In this document: piece after piece, positions 1 through 7,036 of the stretch
Numbering within the stretch: the first letter of the stretch is position 1
How the letters are laid out: each line of letters opens with the position of its first letter
Source of the DNA: JBGPHT01 sp041484525
Lineage (GTDB): Bacteria > Acidobacteriota > Terriglobia > Bryobacterales > Bryobacteraceae
NCBI GenBank assembly: GCA_041484525.1
Contig: JBGPHT010000133.1
Location: 1-21,494 of the forward strand
Direction of reading: 5' to 3'
DNA length: 21,494 bases
Notes under the pieces: model-generated
What the model was told of the DNA's origin: nothing
Seen by the model: only the letters and a program-made list of their open reading frames with translations
Databases searched by the model: none
Translations under genes and position numbers: made by a program

Positions 1-835
1 ACCCCCGGGAAATGGGGAACGTAGGCGTTCGCTGACTTACTAAAGGGACGATCAGAGCAGATTCAGTCCAGCCGCTCGGCAGCCGCGCCGCCGGTCACGC
101 TACCGCTGCGCCGAGTTGCGTTCCGTGCATAATCCAGGTGTTACCAGATATCAACAAGGAATTCCGGCTCAATTTCTTGGTTTATTATTCATTATTACTA
201 GTACAAACGTCCCGGGCCCGCCGGTTGCTACAGTTTTCGGCCGGCGCCAATAGCAGGGAGGTCCACGGGAAGCGTCCATATGAGTGACCTATTTATCAGG
301 AGCTTGGGCTTGGACACGGTTACCCCAAAACCGAGTCATGGGTGGCCCAGAATTGACTTATTTTCAATTACTGCAACGTTGGCTGCGGCCGGTTGAAAGC
401 TGCGTAACTCTGTTGAAACTCTGGGCAACCCTGCAGCTACAAAAATATCTGGAATCTCGGCCTCTCCATTTGCAACGGCGCCTCCGCCAAGATCATCGTA
501 ACCTGCGCCGTGTGGTTGCCGCGTCCGCAATCGCGACCGTTTTACGATTGCTGTCAACCATTTTACGAATTTGGGACGGTGATTGCGGGAATCAATAGAG
601 TTGGGCGCATGGCAACGTCTCTACAATGCACACATAAGAATTCCGTATCTCGGAACCTTGGTACTGAGTGAACCTCCCCGCCTGCTCGTCCGTTTAAGCA
701 ACCCCAATTATGCGGTAACGGGAACAATGCCGCGCACACCGCCGGTATGGTACGAATACCCGCCCGTACTCTTGACAGACACTCTAAATCCAGCAAATCT
801 TACTTAAGGGCTCTCGATCACTGATGGGAGGATTG
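1..835. other. Left-edge region with no recognisable gene, lower GC than the rest
   Basis: I see no gene that I can support in this stretch. It is visibly richer in A and T, especially about 140-220 and 340-480, than the densely coding DNA from 2.1 kb onward. Short open frames occur on both strands (for example 284-598 plus and 336-557 minus), but they overlap each other, lack convincing ribosome binding sites and show no family motif. There is no tRNA cloverleaf and no clear terminal inverted repeat. A perfect TTGACA hexamer lies at 772-777, but nothing like a good -10 box follows at 16-18 nt. It may be decayed or horizontally acquired DNA; that is inference. Confidence 0.4.
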
Positions 836-1185
836 GTGCGTAATGGCCGGGTTGTCATCATCGGAGGAAGTGGCTTCATCGGTCTAACCTCGTCCGCCGC
901 CTGCTAGCCGAGGGCGTCTCCGCGATCGTGCCCGTCCGATGGGACGCCGATCCGCCCAGGCTCCGCGACATCCGGCGCTCGATCGACGTGCGCCCGGTGG
1001 ACCTGCTCGACTTCGATGCCGTACGCCGCCTGCTGCTCGATACCCGCCCCGACGCCGTGATTCACGCAGCCGCCGGGAGATACCATCCTGCCGGCGCCGC
1101 CGAGCGCCTCAATAGCATTGCGGTTTCGGCTTTGGGTACGGCGCATATTCTCGAGGCTGCCCTCGAAACCCGCGTCGAGCCCCGG
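836..1185 (+). pseudogene. NAD-dependent epimerase/dehydratase remnant, frameshifted and truncated
   Basis: A GGGAGG ribosome binding site at 826-831 precedes a GTG at 836. The frame opens with VVIIGGSGFIG (851-883), the Rossmann NAD(P)-binding glycine motif of extended short-chain dehydrogenases such as UDP-sugar epimerases. At 884-885 one base is missing. The homologous sequence continues one frame over from 886 (NLVRRLLAEG), through DAVIHAAAG near 1050-1078, to ILEAALETRVEP near 1182. The VIHAAA segment matches the conserved beta-4 region of the family. After this the family pattern stops: the expected catalytic Tyr-x-x-x-Lys region and C-terminal substrate domain are absent. About 115 of the usual 300 residues or so remain, so the gene is very likely dead. 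The family call is firm; the substrate cannot be told. Confidence 0.7.
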
Positions 1186-1366
1186 AGAAGAGGAAACCAT
1201 CGCCGCGATCAAGGCCGGCGGCTTCCGGAGTGTGTGCCTGAATGAGGATCTTGCCCCCCTCGCCGCGCCCGGGCGATTGATCGCTCATGTGAAGACGAGC
1301 ATCATCCCCGGCCCGGACTTCGGCCTCTGCCGCCTGTACCTGCCGAGGGGATTGGGCGCGCCGTAG
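1182..1366 (+). pseudogene. Unidentified protein fragment joined to the epimerase remnant
   Basis: Directly after the point where epimerase similarity ends, the frame used by 1182-1366 looks protein-like (ETIAAIKAGGFRSVCLNEDL, about 1193-1252) and ends with TAG at 1364-1366. It has no start codon or ribosome binding site of its own. It lies in a different frame from the epimerase piece. I do not recognise the family. The simplest reading is that a deletion fused the 3' end of another gene to the 5' end of the epimerase. It could also be non-coding sequence that happens to be open. Confidence 0.3.
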
Positions 1367-1375
1367 CGAGAGTCC

Positions 1376-2116
1376 TTATCGCGGTGATGCGGGCTTTAGA
1401 CAAGCGCCGCCGAGAAAGCGGTCGAGAATCTTGGCAGTTGCCTCGTCGACGTCGGAATAGGAAACCGACTCGCCAAACTTGCCGAGGTTCCGCCACCGGT
1501 TGCCATTGGGTAATTGCCCCCGGGCGTCGATGATCGTCAGGCCTGCGAGATCGAACGTGCTCTCCTCATATTTGACGGATCGCCATACGTCCCGATCTCG
1601 TGGCGTTCCGAAGCCCCAGAGTGATCCGCTGCCATGCCCGATTCCCTTGCGCCCCTGTTTGGTGTCGACGTAATAACTTCGTGCGCCGTAGTCAATATCG
1701 TGGCCTTGCCGGCTCGCTTTTACACCTGAAATTTTCGGGAACTGAAACGAAGCTTCCCATCCGACGATTCCCTCGTACCGTCCAGTGTTTGAGCAGGTCG
1801 GGAAAACTCGGTTTTCAGTGAGTCTCTGAAGCGCGACTCATACCTCCGCACCGTCTTGCGTCCGGACCAACTCACTTCGAAATCCGGCCTTCCGGACCAC
1901 AAGGGCGGGCGCCCTTGTATCCACTTCGAATCTGCCCGCTGAGTCCGTCTGGTGCGTTTGCCGAAAGTCATTCGGGTGGCCAATGCTGGCCTCGACGACG
2001 GGCTTTCCTTCCTGATCGACTACCGTGCCCACGATATGCCGGGCTTGAGGAAGCAGCAGATCCTGGGCGCGCATGCAACCCACCGCGAGAATGATCTGTA
2101 GCACGATCTTCCACAT
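1376..2116 (-). pseudogene. Secreted carboxypeptidase-regulatory-like protein interrupted by an in-frame TGA
   Basis: The gene starts with ATG at 2116, 13 nt after the lysC stop, so it probably belongs to the cmk-lysC transcript. Residues 1-17 look like a signal peptide (MWKIVLQIILAVGCMRAQ). Residues about 28-85 resemble a carboxypeptidase regulatory-like beta-sandwich (GTVVDQEGKPVVEASI, then DSAGRFEV). At codon 93 (1838-1840) a TGA interrupts the frame. The same frame then stays open for 153 more codons to a TAA at 1376 and is protein-like (VGWEASFQFP, DIDYGARSYYVDT, LTIIDARGQLPNGNRW). A single C-to-T change from CGA (Arg) would explain the stop. Without the TGA the product would be 246 aa. 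The function of the second half is unknown to me. The gene is either a pseudogene, a sequencing error or a readthrough case. Confidence 0.65.
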
Positions 2117-2129
2117 TAGACCACGCTAC

Positions 2130-3611
2130 CTAAAGCCGCTCCGTCCCGCGCGACCGGGCCACCGCGCGCGTCTTCCGCGGAGCTGGAAACACCGGGACCG
2201 GCGGCCGGTTGCCCAAGCCGCACTCGGCGTGGACGGCGCGCACGGCCTTCTCCAGTCCATCGCGGCGCACCACGGCGGCAACCGTGAGCTCGCTCGCTCC
2301 CTGCGCGATCGCGATCACGTTCACCTGCACCCGCGAGATCGCGGTGAAGATGCGGCCCGCCATGCCCGGCTTGCCTTGCATACCTTCGCCTACCGCGGCC
2401 AACAGACCCACGTTCGTATCCACTTGTATGGGCTTCACGTAGCCGTGCGCCAGTTCCAGCGCGAGGGCCGATTCGAGCGCCTGCCTGGTGCGCTCGAGCT
2501 CCGATTCCTGTACCAGGAAGCAGAACGTCTGGCGATAACTCGAGCTGGTGAAGAGCAGCACTTCGACGTCGGCGCGCGCCATGGCATCGAGCGCGCGCGC
2601 CATGATATGGACCCCGCTCACCTCGGGGCTGCCCGGCTCGAGCGACACCAGCGCCACCTTCGCCATCGACGCCACGGCGCGCGTGCCATTGGCTTCGGCG
2701 ATGGCGGGCACGATCTTGGTGCCGGGCTTCTCCGGCGCGAAGCTGTTCTTGCTCCACACCGGGATTTTCTTTTCGACCAGCGGCGCGAGCGTTTTCGGGT
2801 GCAGCACTTTGGCGCCGTTGTAGGCCAACTCGGCGGCCTCCGCGTAAGTGACCTCGGACAACACTTTGGCGTCCGGCACCAGCCGCGGATCGGCGCTCAT
2901 GATGCCGTCGACGTCGGTCCAGATCCACAGTTCCGCGGCGTCCAGCACCGCTGCCACGATCGATGCTGAAAAGTCGGAGCCGCCGCGGCCGAGCGTGGTC
3001 GGACGCCCATCGGCGGTGGCGCCGTTGAACCCGGTGATGACCGGCACCTTGCCGTCGCGCAGCAGCGGCAGAAGCTTGGCGCGCGCTTTTTCGCGGGTGA
3101 GATCCATCAACGGCGAAGCGTTGCCGAAAACGGCGTCCGTCACCACCAGGTCGCGCGCGTTGACGGCGGTCGCCGGCGTGCCCGCGCTCGTCAGGTATTC
3201 GGCGACCAGCACCGCCGAAAGCCGCTCGCCGATAGCCACGCCCTCGTCCACCGAGCGCGGCGGCCGCTCGTTGAGCATCGCCATGCCGTTCACGATGCGT
3301 TCGAATTCCGCGATCAACTTGCGGATCTTGGCCGTCACCGCGGCGCGGCGCGGCTCGGGCAGCAGTTCGCCGCACGTGTCCTCATGACGCGTGCGCAGGG
3401 TCGTGAGATTCGCCTCTATGCCGGCGCGGTCGCCCGCTTCCGCGTGACGCATGGTATCGAGCAGCAGATCGGTGATTCTCGACATGGCCGAAACCACCAC
3501 CGCCACCGGCCGCTTCCGGCTCTCTTTAGCCACCAGCGCGGCGGAAGCCCGCATCCGTTCGGCGGAGCCCACGCTGGTACCGCCGAATTTCATCGTCAGC
3601 ACGTCTTTCAC
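2130..3611 (-). CDS. lysC: Aspartate kinase
   Basis: Aspartate kinase phosphorylates L-aspartate with ATP, the first step towards lysine, threonine, methionine and diaminopimelate, in the cytoplasm. The catalytic domain opens with KFGGTSVG at residues 8-15. Further signatures are GRGGSDFSAS, DVDGIMSADPRLV and AYNGAKVLHPKTL. The last 150 residues or so fit the paired ACT domains that bind the feedback amino acid, followed by a basic tail. The 493-aa product is slightly long for a monofunctional enzyme. I chose GTG at 3611 because it overlaps the cmk stop as GTGA, the usual sign of translational coupling; the ATG at 3593, directly before KFGGTS, is an alternative. No homoserine dehydrogenase domain is fused. 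The family is certain; which end product inhibits it cannot be read. Confidence 0.95.
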   Translation of the reverse strand: MKDVLTMKFGGTSVGSAERMRASAALVAKESRKRPVAVVVSAMSRITDLLLDTMRHAEAGDRAGIEANLTTLRTRHEDTCGELLPEPRRAAVTAKIRKLIAEFERIVNGMAMLNERPPRSVDEGVAIGERLSAVLVAEYLTSAGTPATAVNARDLVVTDAVFGNASPLMDLTREKARAKLLPLLRDGKVPVITGFNGATADGRPTTLGRGGSDFSASIVAAVLDAAELWIWTDVDGIMSADPRLVPDAKVLSEVTYAEAAELAYNGAKVLHPKTLAPLVEKKIPVWSKNSFAPEKPGTKIVPAIAEANGTRAVASMAKVALVSLEPGSPEVSGVHIMARALDAMARADVEVLLFTSSSYRQTFCFLVQESELERTRQALESALALELAHGYVKPIQVDTNVGLLAAVGEGMQGKPGMAGRIFTAISRVQVNVIAIAQGASELTVAAVVRRDGLEKAVRAVHAECGLGNRPPVPVFPAPRKTRAVARSRGTERL

Positions 3612-4297
3612 TTCAGTTCCTTTCCGTTGGTGACCCGCGCCCGCACGATCTTCAGGACCGCCTCCTCCACCTGGTCGATCGAGAGCGCCGTGGAATCCAG
3701 ATATATGGCGTCGGGCGCCTGCGACAGCGGCGCATCCGCGCGCGTGCTGTCGCGCTGGTCGCGTTCCTTCATCTGCGCGGCCAGCACGATCTCGGAAACC
3801 TCTTGACCTTTGGCGCGATTCTCTTCCATGCGCCGGCGGACGCGCTCGCCCGGCTGGGCGTCGAGATAGACCTTGACGTCGGCGTGGGGAAACACCACGG
3901 TGCCGATATCGCGCCCCTCCATCACCACGCTGGTGCGCTCGCCGATGTCGCGCTGCTTCGCCACCATGGCGCGGCGCACGCCGGGGATGACCGCCACCCG
4001 CGAAGCGCCGCTCGAGACCTCGGGTGTGCGGATGGCGTCGGTCACATCTTCGCCGTTCAATCGAATGCGCCCGGGCGCCAGCTCGATGTCGGCCGCCAGA
4101 GAAAGCTGCTCCATGCGGTGCATGTCGGCGGGATCGACGTTTTGCCGCAAGGCCCACAGCGCCACCGCGCGGTACATCGCGCCGGTATCGATGTAGGTGA
4201 ACCCGAGCCGGTCCGCGAGCCGCCTCGCAATGGTGCTCTTGCCGGCGCCTGCCGGACCGTCAATCGCCACAACTACACGCCTGGAATGGTCCGCCAT
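3608..4297 (-). CDS. cmk: Cytidylate kinase
   Basis: Cytidylate kinase transfers phosphate from ATP to CMP or dCMP and feeds CTP and dCTP pools. The 229-aa protein has the P-loop GPAGAGKST at residues 14-22, then YIDTGAMYRAVAL, the nucleotide-binding segment VVMEGRDIGTVVFP, and YLDAQPGERVRRR with the arginines expected in the lid region. Length matches the bacterial family (about 220-230 aa). It is the first gene of a cmk-lysC unit and its TGA overlaps the lysC GTG. It is divergent from the metallopeptidase gene, with a 52-nt gap that must hold both promoters. The ribosome binding site is weak. Confidence 0.96.
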   Translation of the reverse strand: MADHSRRVVVAIDGPAGAGKSTIARRLADRLGFTYIDTGAMYRAVALWALRQNVDPADMHRMEQLSLAADIELAPGRIRLNGEDVTDAIRTPEVSSGASRVAVIPGVRRAMVAKQRDIGERTSVVMEGRDIGTVVFPHADVKVYLDAQPGERVRRRMEENRAKGQEVSEIVLAAQMKERDQRDSTRADAPLSQAPDAIYLDSTALSIDQVEEAVLKIVRARVTNGKELK

Positions 4298-4349
4298 GAT
4301 TTTTCTGGAGGGGTTTGAAAAACGATCAATCAGTAGAATAGCAGGTAGG

Positions 4350-4727
4350 ATGAGCCCGGACGATTTCGACCTCCTCGTAGCCGAGGCCTATAAGCGCATC
4401 CCGGCGCGCTTCCGTAGCCGGCTGAAAAATGTGGCGCTGACGATCGAACTTGAGCCAACGCCCGAGCAGCTCGGCCGTTCCCGTGTGCCGCGCGGCGAAA
4501 TGCTGCTGGGACTCTACGAAGGGCGCCCGCTCACTAAGCGCAGCGTCTTCGAGCCCTTCGCCATGCCCGACCGCATCACCATTTTTCAGGGTCCGCACGA
4601 ACGGCTGGCGCGCGGTCCAGAGCACCTCGCCCGCATGGTGGAAGATACCATGTGGCACGAAGTGGCCCACTATTTCGGGTTGAACGAAGCGCAGGTGAGA
4701 GCCGCCGAGAGAAGACGACGCCGGTAG
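4350..4727 (+). CDS. Small zincin-like metallopeptidase (HExxH, MMP37/PF06262-like)
   Basis: This is the only convincing plus-strand gene. The 125-aa product ends with WHEVAHYFGLNE, an HExxHxxGxxE motif: two histidines and a likely third ligand for zinc, with the catalytic glutamate. The middle part (RGEMLLGLYEGRPL, then ITIFQGP) matches my recollection of the PF06262 family of small cytosolic putative metallopeptidases. Length fits the family. I chose ATG at 4350 because a purine-rich AGGTAGG directly precedes it and the protein then begins MSPDDFDLLVAEA. The open frame extends upstream to 4197 but would overlap cmk. It converges with the next gene, with stops 9 nt apart. The substrate is unknown. 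Confidence 0.85.
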   Translation: MSPDDFDLLVAEAYKRIPARFRSRLKNVALTIELEPTPEQLGRSRVPRGEMLLGLYEGRPLTKRSVFEPFAMPDRITIFQGPHERLARGPEHLARMVEDTMWHEVAHYFGLNEAQVRAAERRRRR

Positions 4728-4736
4728 TCGAGCGCG

Positions 4737-5366
4737 TCAGGGCTGCCCCCGCCAATTCTTCACGATTTCGACGTACTCTACAAGCATCAAAGCCTTATGG
4801 TCCTTGCCCATCCCCTTGCAGATGTCGGGAAGGGACTCGCGGAACCGTTGATACCGTCGCCAGATGAATCGTCCGGACGGGATCCGGCTCCTGTCGGAGG
4901 CGATCCCCACGAGCCAGTTGCGAACCACGGTAACCAAGTGTTCGGGATCGTTCCGGTGCTCCCGGATGTCCTGGCCATTCAAGTCCGAGATGAATTTCTG
5001 GTAGCGGTACCGTTCCTTGTCCAACACCAGGCAGTTCTTCTTCTTGTGACGGCCGCCGCCGAAAACGCGGCATCCCATGAACAGACCCAGCTCGTACGGC
5101 ATATTGAACCGGGGCAGCCTGGTGGTTGGATCGAGCCCGACGTAAGAGAGATCGTGAATGCCGTGATCGCACTTCCGAATCAAGTCGATGATCTTGTTGA
5201 TTCGGACCACGGCGGCATTGTCGTGTTCCAATGCGCATCTGGCGACGAAACCCAGGTCCATCACGCAGAAGACGATGGCATCGAAGAGGTGCTTGTAGCC
5301 AGCCTCAAAAGGGCAGTTGACGAATACGCTGATAGCAGGCGTGATTCGAAGGTACTCTCGATTCAG
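4737..5366 (-). CDS. TIR/nucleoside-deoxyribosyltransferase-like Rossmannoid protein, CTG start
   Basis: The protein is about 209 aa. It opens with a beta strand and VFVNCPF (residues about 14-20), then YKHLFDAIVF, GFVARCALE, and a helix before HGIHDLSYV and LPRFNMPYELGLFMG. This order (Phe-Val-x-Cys-Pro-Phe, then His-Asp-Leu-Ser, then Tyr-Glu-Leu-Gly) resembles the Rossmann-like TIR / nucleoside 2-deoxyribosyltransferase group, whose members cleave N-glycosidic bonds of nucleotides or NAD. The second half (RYRYQKFISDLNGQDI) is conserved in homologues I recall but has no known role. No ATG, GTG or TTG lies upstream of VFVNC in frame. A CTG at 5366 does, overlaps the upstream stop as CTGA, and has GGAG (5373-5376) 6 nt before it. 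The first ATG at 5264 would remove the core first strand. Enzyme activity is inference. Confidence 0.75.
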   Translation of the reverse strand: MNREYLRITPAISVFVNCPFEAGYKHLFDAIVFCVMDLGFVARCALEHDNAAVVRINKIIDLIRKCDHGIHDLSYVGLDPTTRLPRFNMPYELGLFMGCRVFGGGRHKKKNCLVLDKERYRYQKFISDLNGQDIREHRNDPEHLVTVVRNWLVGIASDRSRIPSGRFIWRRYQRFRESLPDICKGMGKDHKALMLVEYVEIVKNWRGQP

Positions 5367-5596
5367 CGCCTGCTCCGTTGAGCCCGGCGTTTTTCCTCCG
5401 CCAGAACTTCAGCGATGACCTTGCGCAGTTTACGAAGATCGAGCCCACTTCGATAGGGCAGTTTATCCGGGCCTATGGGCAGCCACTCCCCGCGGTTGCC
5501 AACGTATATGCGGCCATTCCGGACGGATGGCAGCTTGACTTTTGTCCCTGCCGACGACGACTTCGCCTTCCCTGATTTCGTTCCTGGATGCGCCAT
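5363..5596 (-). CDS. Small basic hypothetical protein, partner of the TIR/NDT-like gene
   Basis: I do not recognise a family. The 77-aa protein has a Lys/Ser-rich, probably disordered N-terminus (residues 1-22), a short beta-like core (GRIYVGNRGEWLPIGPDK, about 29-46) and a strongly charged C-terminal helix rich in Lys, Arg and Glu (LRKLRKVIAEVLAEEKRRAQ). A purine-rich GGAAGAGG stands a few bases upstream of the ATG. Its stop codon overlaps the CTG of the next gene, so the two are very likely translated together and may act together. The basic ends suggest nucleic-acid or ribosome contact, but that is only inference. Confidence 0.65.
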   Translation of the reverse strand: MAHPGTKSGKAKSSSAGTKVKLPSVRNGRIYVGNRGEWLPIGPDKLPYRSGLDLRKLRKVIAEVLAEEKRRAQRSRR

Positions 5597-5614
5597 CTTC
5601 GGGCCTCTTCCCCG

Positions 5615-5642
5615 AGTATACCGCCGCGACCGGCCATTCCAA
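5615..5642 (-). promoter_or_regulatory. Possible sigma-70-type promoter for the two-gene unit
   Basis: On the minus strand TTGGAA (5637-5642) and TATACT (5615-5620) are separated by 16 nt, just upstream of the 77-aa gene. The -10 differs from consensus at one position and the -35 at two. The leader would be only about 10 nt. The 51-nt gap behind the pilus operon would give the unit its own transcription. Low confidence, as no start site can be proved from sequence. Confidence 0.3.
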
Positions 5643-5647
5643 ATTCG

Positions 5648-7036
5648 CTACTGCTTCCGCGGAGTCGTCTGCTGCGTGTTCTGATTCTGGCTATTGCCGA
5701 AGCCCGAGCCCATCTGATTCACCGGCGTCCCAATCGCTCCCTGGTTCGGATTCGGCAGCGCTTTGACCTTCGTCGGATCGAACAGGAATTCCCATTCTTC
5801 GTAGTTGGTGTGGTCGTTGTACACCATGATTCCTTCGCCCTCGGCCGTGCTCGCAAAGCCCGCGATGCCGCTGCCGCCGACCATCTGCTGCCCGGCCTGC
5901 TGCTGTTGAAGGCCCGCCAGGCCGCCCGGCCGCGGCGTAGTCAAGATCTGGTTGATCAACTGCGCCGCCTGGTTCGGTGGACCAGTCGAGTTGCCCGGCT
6001 GCTGAAATCCGTTGGGGACCTGCTGCGCGCCCTGGTTGATCGGATACGCCGATTGCCCGCCCGTCTGCGAGTTCACCGGCGGCCCCGGCATGCCGGGATA
6101 CTGAACCTGCCCCGGGTACTGCGGTTGGCCTGGCATGCCCGGCGCGTTCGGCTGAGATCCGATCGCTGCTCCTGTCCCCACCGGCGAAGTGCCGCCCACG
6201 TATGAGCTGCCGCCGCCGATATAAGAGCTTCCTCCGCCCACATACGACGATCCCGTATTACTCGAGCCCTGATTCGGCACCGGAAAGCGGTTCACTCCTT
6301 GTTGGATCGGATACTGCTGCCCCGCCTGTCCCGGTAGCCCCGGGATCTGGATGCCCGGAGTCACTCCCTGCTGGCCGGGAATGCCCGGGATCACCTGCCC
6401 ACCCGGCATCCCGGAGGCGGGCGGCCCGGCGAAGTTCCCCAGTTGTCCCACCTGCCCGGGTAGGGGCGCTCCGCCCGGAGTACCCGGCGGCGTCATCGTC
6501 ACGCCGCCCTGCTGAACTTGCACCGGTTGGCCGTCCGGACCCACCATCATCGCGCCGCCCGGGCCGCCATCCGAGGCGCGCCGCCGGTTCAGCGCGCTGG
6601 TCGCTCCCGAGCCTCCCTGGGACGGGGCCGCCCCCATCGTGGCGTCCACTCCGACGAACGTATTCACCGACGCCGTCTTCGAATCGTCCTTCTTCTGACT
6701 CATCGTTTTGGAATCGGTCAGCACGCCGTTGGCGATGTGGATGATGCGCCACTCGTCCTTGCCCGTCAGCGGGTCCACGAACCGCTTGCGCAGGTAGCGC
6801 TTGTTATTGAAACTTTCCAGGTCCTCGATTTTGGCGGGATATCGCTTGTTTTCCCTGAAGAACACGGTGATGGCGCGCTTGTACTGCTCGCCGCGTGCCA
6901 CCAATAACTGTTCCTTCTGCCGCTGCGCTTCGAAGGCCACGCGCGGGATCTCGCTATAAAGAGTGATGGCGATCACTGCGGCCATCAGCAGCACCAGCAG
7001 CATGGCGAACCCGGAGTCCTTGCGGTGGCGCTTCAT
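5648..7036 (-). CDS. Pseudopilin-like protein with long Gly/Pro/Gln-rich tail
   Basis: The N-terminus is type IV pilin-like: a short basic leader MKRHRKDSG, then Phe and about 18 hydrophobic residues (AMLLVLLMAAVIAITLY). A prepilin peptidase could cut after Gly9. The Glu expected at mature position 5 is Leu here, as in some minor pseudopilins. Residues 30-105 resemble GspG-type heads (GEQYKRAITVFFRENKRYP, FVDPLTGKDEWRII). Residues about 125-395 are low complexity, rich in Gly, Pro and Gln, with a triple GGGSSY repeat near 6195-6250. A compact segment follows (GSGIAGFAS, VYNDHTNYEEWEFLFDP) that I recall from acidobacterial secretion proteins. It is last in the pil operon and its ATG overlaps the preceding stop as ATGA. 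A structural role in a fibre or secretion complex is likely. Confidence 0.8.
   Translation of the reverse strand: MKRHRKDSGFAMLLVLLMAAVIAITLYSEIPRVAFEAQRQKEQLLVARGEQYKRAITVFFRENKRYPAKIEDLESFNNKRYLRKRFVDPLTGKDEWRIIHIANGVLTDSKTMSQKKDDSKTASVNTFVGVDATMGAAPSQGGSGATSALNRRRASDGGPGGAMMVGPDGQPVQVQQGGVTMTPPGTPGGAPLPGQVGQLGNFAGPPASGMPGGQVIPGIPGQQGVTPGIQIPGLPGQAGQQYPIQQGVNRFPVPNQGSSNTGSSYVGGGSSYIGGGSSYVGGTSPVGTGAAIGSQPNAPGMPGQPQYPGQVQYPGMPGPPVNSQTGGQSAYPINQGAQQVPNGFQQPGNSTGPPNQAAQLINQILTTPRPGGLAGLQQQQAGQQMVGGSGIAGFASTAEGEGIMVYNDHTNYEEWEFLFDPTKVKALPNPNQGAIGTPVNQMGSGFGNSQNQNTQQTTPRKQ

Noticed and set aside
284..598. 104-codon plus-strand frame near the left edge as a gene
   Set aside because: GTG start without Shine-Dalgarno, no recognisable motif, and a competing overlapping frame on the other strand.
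772..777. TTGACA as a -35 box for the epimerase remnant
   Set aside because: The hexamer is perfect but no acceptable -10 box stands 16-18 nt downstream, so it may be chance.
1838..1840. TGA in the carboxypeptidase-regulatory-like gene as a selenocysteine codon
   Set aside because: The position fits Arg (CGA) best, there is no redox motif around it, and I see no clear stem-loop directly downstream of the type needed for bacterial selenocysteine insertion.
2116..3375. A 419-codon minus-strand frame inside lysC
   Set aside because: Arg/Gly/Ala-rich shadow of the lysC frame with no motifs of its own.
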